Source: Hyphomicrobiales bacterium
Lineage (GTDB): Bacteria > Pseudomonadota > Alphaproteobacteria > Rhizobiales > Rhizobiaceae
NCBI GenBank assembly: GCA_900472625.1
Contig: UCIT01000011.1
Span: 1-64,000 of the forward strand
Reading direction: 5' to 3'
DNA length: 64,000 nt
A model generated the notes under the pieces. The model did not search any database and had not been told where the DNA came from. It was given only the letters and a program-made list of their open reading frames with translations. Shown in pieces: positions 60,367 through 64,000 of this stretch. A program made the translations under genes and the position numbers. The first letter of the stretch is position 1, and every line of letters starts with the position of its first letter.

Positions 60367-60410
60367 CCAAAAGGCGCATGCCATCACGGCATGCGCCTTT
60401 TGGTTTTATA
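60367..60410 (+). terminator. very strong terminator of the 25-codon gene
   Basis: A perfect 16-bp stem, CCAAAAGGCGCATGCC (60367-60382) with GGCATGCGCCTTTTGG (60388-60403), a 5-nt loop and TTTTATAG. It may also stop the metF transcript on the other strand, though that tail is weak in T. Confidence 0.85.
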
Positions 60411-60420
60411 GACGTGTTTA

Positions 60421-61317
60421 TCAGGCAGCCGCGCCGGCGCTCTTCGCATCCCGCTTGAAGCCGAGATTGGTCAGCACTGCCGACACCAGCGGCGAACGGT
60501 TCATCGTGTAGAGATGGAAATCGCTGATGCCGCGCCTGGCCAGATCCTCGATCTGCTCGGCAGCGACATCGGCGGCCACCTTGGCCCGCTCTTCCGGCTT
60601 GTCGTCATATCCAGCAAAGCGCTCATCCAGGAACGCCGGAATGACGGTACCGCAGGCACCGGCAAAGCGCTTCAGCTGCGTCAGGTTCATGATCGGCATG
60701 ATACCGGGAACGACGGGAATGCCGATCCCGGCAGCCCGCACCTTCTCCAGATACCGCTCGAAATTGTCGTTGTCGAAGAAGAACTGCGTCAGCGCCCGGT
60801 TGGCGCCGTTGTCGGCCTTGCGCTTCAGCATGTCGATATCGGCCGCCACGTCGCGGCTTTCCGGGTGCTTCTCCGGATAGGCGGAAACCGAGATCTCGAA
60901 ATCACCGATTTCACGCAGGCCCGCGACCAGTTCCGATGCATTGGCATAGCCACCGGGATGCGGCGTGTAAGGCGCCCCAACGCCATCCGGCGTATCGCCG
61001 CGCAGGGCGACGAAATGCTTCACGCCGGCAGCGCGAAAACTCTCGACGACGCTGTGTGTCTCATCCTTGGTCGCGCCGACACATGTCAGGTGCGATGCGG
61101 TTGCGAGTGGGGTCGAGGCGATGAAGCGCGACACGGTTGCCAGTGTCGGCGCCTTGGTCGTTCCCCCGGCACCGTAGGTCACCGATACGAAATCAGGGTT
61201 CCAGTCCTGCAACTCGCCGACAGCCTTCCACAGCTGGCTTTCCGCCTCATCCGACTTCGGCGGAAAGAACTCGAAGGAGATGCCGATCCGCTTGCGCGCG
61301 TCGTGGTTCAAAGTCAT
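60421..61317 (-). CDS. metF: 5,10-methylenetetrahydrofolate reductase
   Basis: A 298-residue FAD enzyme that makes 5-methyl-tetrahydrofolate for methionine synthesis. Motifs: ISFEFFPPKSDEAESQLW with the catalytic Glu, FVSVTYGAGGTTK, SHLTCVGATKDET, ALRGDTPDGVG, the FAD-site GANRALTQFFFDNDNF and GIMPIMNLTQLKRFAGACG (in parts). ATG 61317 follows GGGAGAGA and lies 1 nt after the regulator stop, so the pair is one operon. C-terminus is Ala-rich and short. Regulation by the upstream repressor is likely. Confidence 0.94.
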   Translation of the reverse strand: MTLNHDARKRIGISFEFFPPKSDEAESQLWKAVGELQDWNPDFVSVTYGAGGTTKAPTLATVSRFIASTPLATASHLTCVGATKDETHSVVESFRAAGVKHFVALRGDTPDGVGAPYTPHPGGYANASELVAGLREIGDFEISVSAYPEKHPESRDVAADIDMLKRKADNGANRALTQFFFDNDNFERYLEKVRAAGIGIPVVPGIMPIMNLTQLKRFAGACGTVIPAFLDERFAGYDDKPEERAKVAADVAAEQIEDLARRGISDFHLYTMNRSPLVSAVLTNLGFKRDAKSAGAAA

Positions 61318-61318
61318 G

Positions 61319-62344
61319 TCAGTCTCTCCCGGCAAAGGTAGGTGCGGCATGGTCGCTCTCGGCGGAGGCCATCAGACGCCTGGGGTCGCGCGCGAGCCAG
61401 ATGGTGACCGTAAGTCCCTGCCCGCTCTCGTGACCCGGATGAAGATCGACGACCTGCTCTATGTCCAATCCGGCCTTGCGCAGCCAGTCGGTCATCGACT
61501 GGTGCGAGAAGCCGAGACGCACATGCGCATGCTCGTCACGAAGATATTCCAGCGCATGCGGCGCCAGATCGATGATCACGAGCCGTCCGCCCGGTCGCAG
61601 CATGCGTGCCGCCTCGCCGATCGCGATGTCAGGCTGGTCGAAGAAGTGCAGCACCTGATGGATCGTCACGAGATCGAAATCCTGTGCCTCAAAGGGCAGG
61701 TTCAGGATGTCGGCATGGCGCACCGAGGCCTTGGTGATACCGGTCCGGTCTAGATTGGCGCGCGCCACGCTCAGCATGTCGCGGCTGGCATCGACGCCGA
61801 TGGCGCGACGATAGAGCCCGGAGAGCAGTTCGAGAATACGGCCGGTGCCGGTGCCAAGATCGAGCAGCGAATCGATTGGCTGGCTGCCCAGCAAGCGGAT
61901 GACGGCCGCATCGACCTCTTCGTCGGCGGCATGCAGGCGGCGAAGCTCGTCCCATTCGGCGGCGTTGCGGCTGAAGTAGGCCTGCGCCCGCTCCGAGCGC
62001 TGACGCTTGACAGCATCGAGCCGCTCGCCATCGCGCAGGATGACCGGATCGTTTTCCGACGCGTGCGACAGCAGGCTCCGAACGAAGCTGACTGCCTTCC
62101 CCTCCTGCCGGAGCCGGAAATAGGCCCAGGCACCTTCCTGATAACGATCGATCAGCTCAGCCTCTCCGAGAAGCTTGAGGTGGCGCGAGATACGCGGTTG
62201 GGATTGTCCGAGAATTTCGGTAAGATCGGTCACGGTGACATCGCCGGCGGCCAGCAGCGCCAGAAGACGCAGGCGCGTCGGCTCACCGGCCGCCCTGAGA
62301 ACGTCCACCAACGCATCCAAACCTAGCCTGACGGGCTCACCCAT
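61319..62344 (-). CDS. sahR: ArsR-family repressor fused to SAM-methyltransferase domain (SahR-like)
   Basis: A 341-residue two-domain protein. Residues 5-95 are an ArsR winged helix (RAAGEPTRLRLLALLAAGDV, then LGQSQPRISRHLKLLGEAEL). Residues 150-300 are a class I methyltransferase fold (SLLDLGTGTGRILELL, LVTIHQVLHFFDQPD). Such regulators control S-adenosylhomocysteine/methionine cycle genes, and metF follows 1 nt downstream. ATG 62344 is chosen over ATG 62362, since the latter lies inside the palindromic operator. Whether the second domain senses SAH or is catalytic is not visible. Confidence 0.85.
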   Translation of the reverse strand: MGEPVRLGLDALVDVLRAAGEPTRLRLLALLAAGDVTVTDLTEILGQSQPRISRHLKLLGEAELIDRYQEGAWAYFRLRQEGKAVSFVRSLLSHASENDPVILRDGERLDAVKRQRSERAQAYFSRNAAEWDELRRLHAADEEVDAAVIRLLGSQPIDSLLDLGTGTGRILELLSGLYRRAIGVDASRDMLSVARANLDRTGITKASVRHADILNLPFEAQDFDLVTIHQVLHFFDQPDIAIGEAARMLRPGGRLVIIDLAPHALEYLRDEHAHVRLGFSHQSMTDWLRKAGLDIEQVVDLHPGHESGQGLTVTIWLARDPRRLMASAESDHAAPTFAGRD

Positions 62345-62359
62345 ATTCGATCCAATCAA

Positions 62360-62400
62360 CATATAAAGATATCTTTATGTGAAATGGATTGGCCGTGCAA
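62360..62400 (-). promoter_or_regulatory. sahR-metF promoter and palindromic operator
   Basis: A 16-bp perfect palindrome, ATAAAGATATCTTTAT (62363-62378), extends to a near-perfect 22-bp one (62360-62381). On the minus strand TTGCAC (62400-62395) and TAAAGA (62377-62372) are 17 nt apart, so the -10 lies inside the palindrome. Such AAAGATATCTTT sites suit an ArsR dimer and imply autorepression of sahR-metF. Confidence 0.7.
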
Positions 62401-62455
62401 GCAGGATTTCGATCCGTTCACGAAATTCGCTACGCGGAAAGCGACATGGTCGCTC

Positions 62456-62485
62456 AAAAAAAGAGCCCCGACGAAGCGGGGCTCT
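62456..62485 (-). terminator. rho-independent terminator of ettA
   Basis: A perfect 9-bp stem, AGAGCCCCG with CGGGGCTCT, with a 6-nt loop. On the minus strand it is followed by seven T. It lies 26 nt past the ettA stop. Confidence 0.88.
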
Positions 62486-62511
62486 GACATCTTTTGATCA
62501 GCGGCGAACGC

Positions 62512-64000
<1,489 letters not shown>

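Overview
The window is a GC-rich chromosomal segment of an alphaproteobacterium, most likely a member of the Rhizobiaceae (Rhizobium/Agrobacterium/Neorhizobium-like; genus not decided). The evidence is a rhizobial division/cell-wall (dcw) cluster with a long FtsZ1-type FtsZ, btaA-btaB for phosphorus-free membrane lipid, a PPi-dependent phosphofructokinase, an ArsR-methyltransferase fusion next to metF, creA, and a RIME-like palindromic repeat. No prophage, insertion sequence, CRISPR array or tRNA gene was found, so this is mostly core chromosome.

Layout. 0-9.3 kb: a palindromic repeat, an FHS-family sugar permease, nicotinamidase, a DUF2164 protein, the AzlC/AzlD branched-chain amino acid exporter, aminopeptidase P, a 57-residue small protein followed by a likely structured small RNA, then prmA, an FAD monooxygenase and a Sco1-type copper chaperone. 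9.6-15.8 kb: an MCP with a C-terminal NWEEF tether plus CheW, an aldose epimerase-like protein, CreA, a DEDDh exonuclease, a GNAT acetyltransferase and a HigB-HigA toxin-antitoxin pair with a readable promoter and operator.

15.9-44.7 kb, all on the minus strand apart from one insert: the dcw cluster and its tail. In transcription order it is mraZ-rsmH-ftsL-ftsI-murE-murF-mraY-murD-ftsW-murG-murC-murB, then a 3.6-kb insert (aqpZ, a major facilitator transporter and a Tat-exported metallophosphoesterase), then ddlB-ftsQ-ftsA-ftsZ, lpxC, bamD-recN-ligA. Genes are packed with 4-nt ATGA overlaps or gaps of a few nt. Four TGGG boxes at exact 10-bp spacing cover the putative mraZ promoter.

44.9-64 kb: an AT-rich gap with a possible 64-residue Cys-rich protein, RNase P RNA, a tandem pair of FAD oxidoreductases (one frameshifted), and a run of envelope genes: two SLT lytic transglycosylases, an AmiD-like amidase, a GH25 lysozyme and an MltB-like transglycosylase. 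Among these lie a TerB-DnaJ protein, pfp, a LysE exporter, a serine hydrolase and btaAB with a Pho-box-like sequence. The end holds an apparent 25-residue membrane protein gene with its own expression signals, metF with its SahR-like regulator and a palindromic operator, and the 3' part of ettA, cut by the window edge.

The most interesting observations are the small RNA candidate with two CU-rich (anti-Shine-Dalgarno) loops at 6.43-6.58 kb, the 25-codon gene at 60.2 kb, the HigBA promoter that predicts a leaderless toxin mRNA, the MraZ box array, Pho-box-like sites at btaA and at the exported phosphoesterase, and the frameshifted oxidoreductase paralogue.
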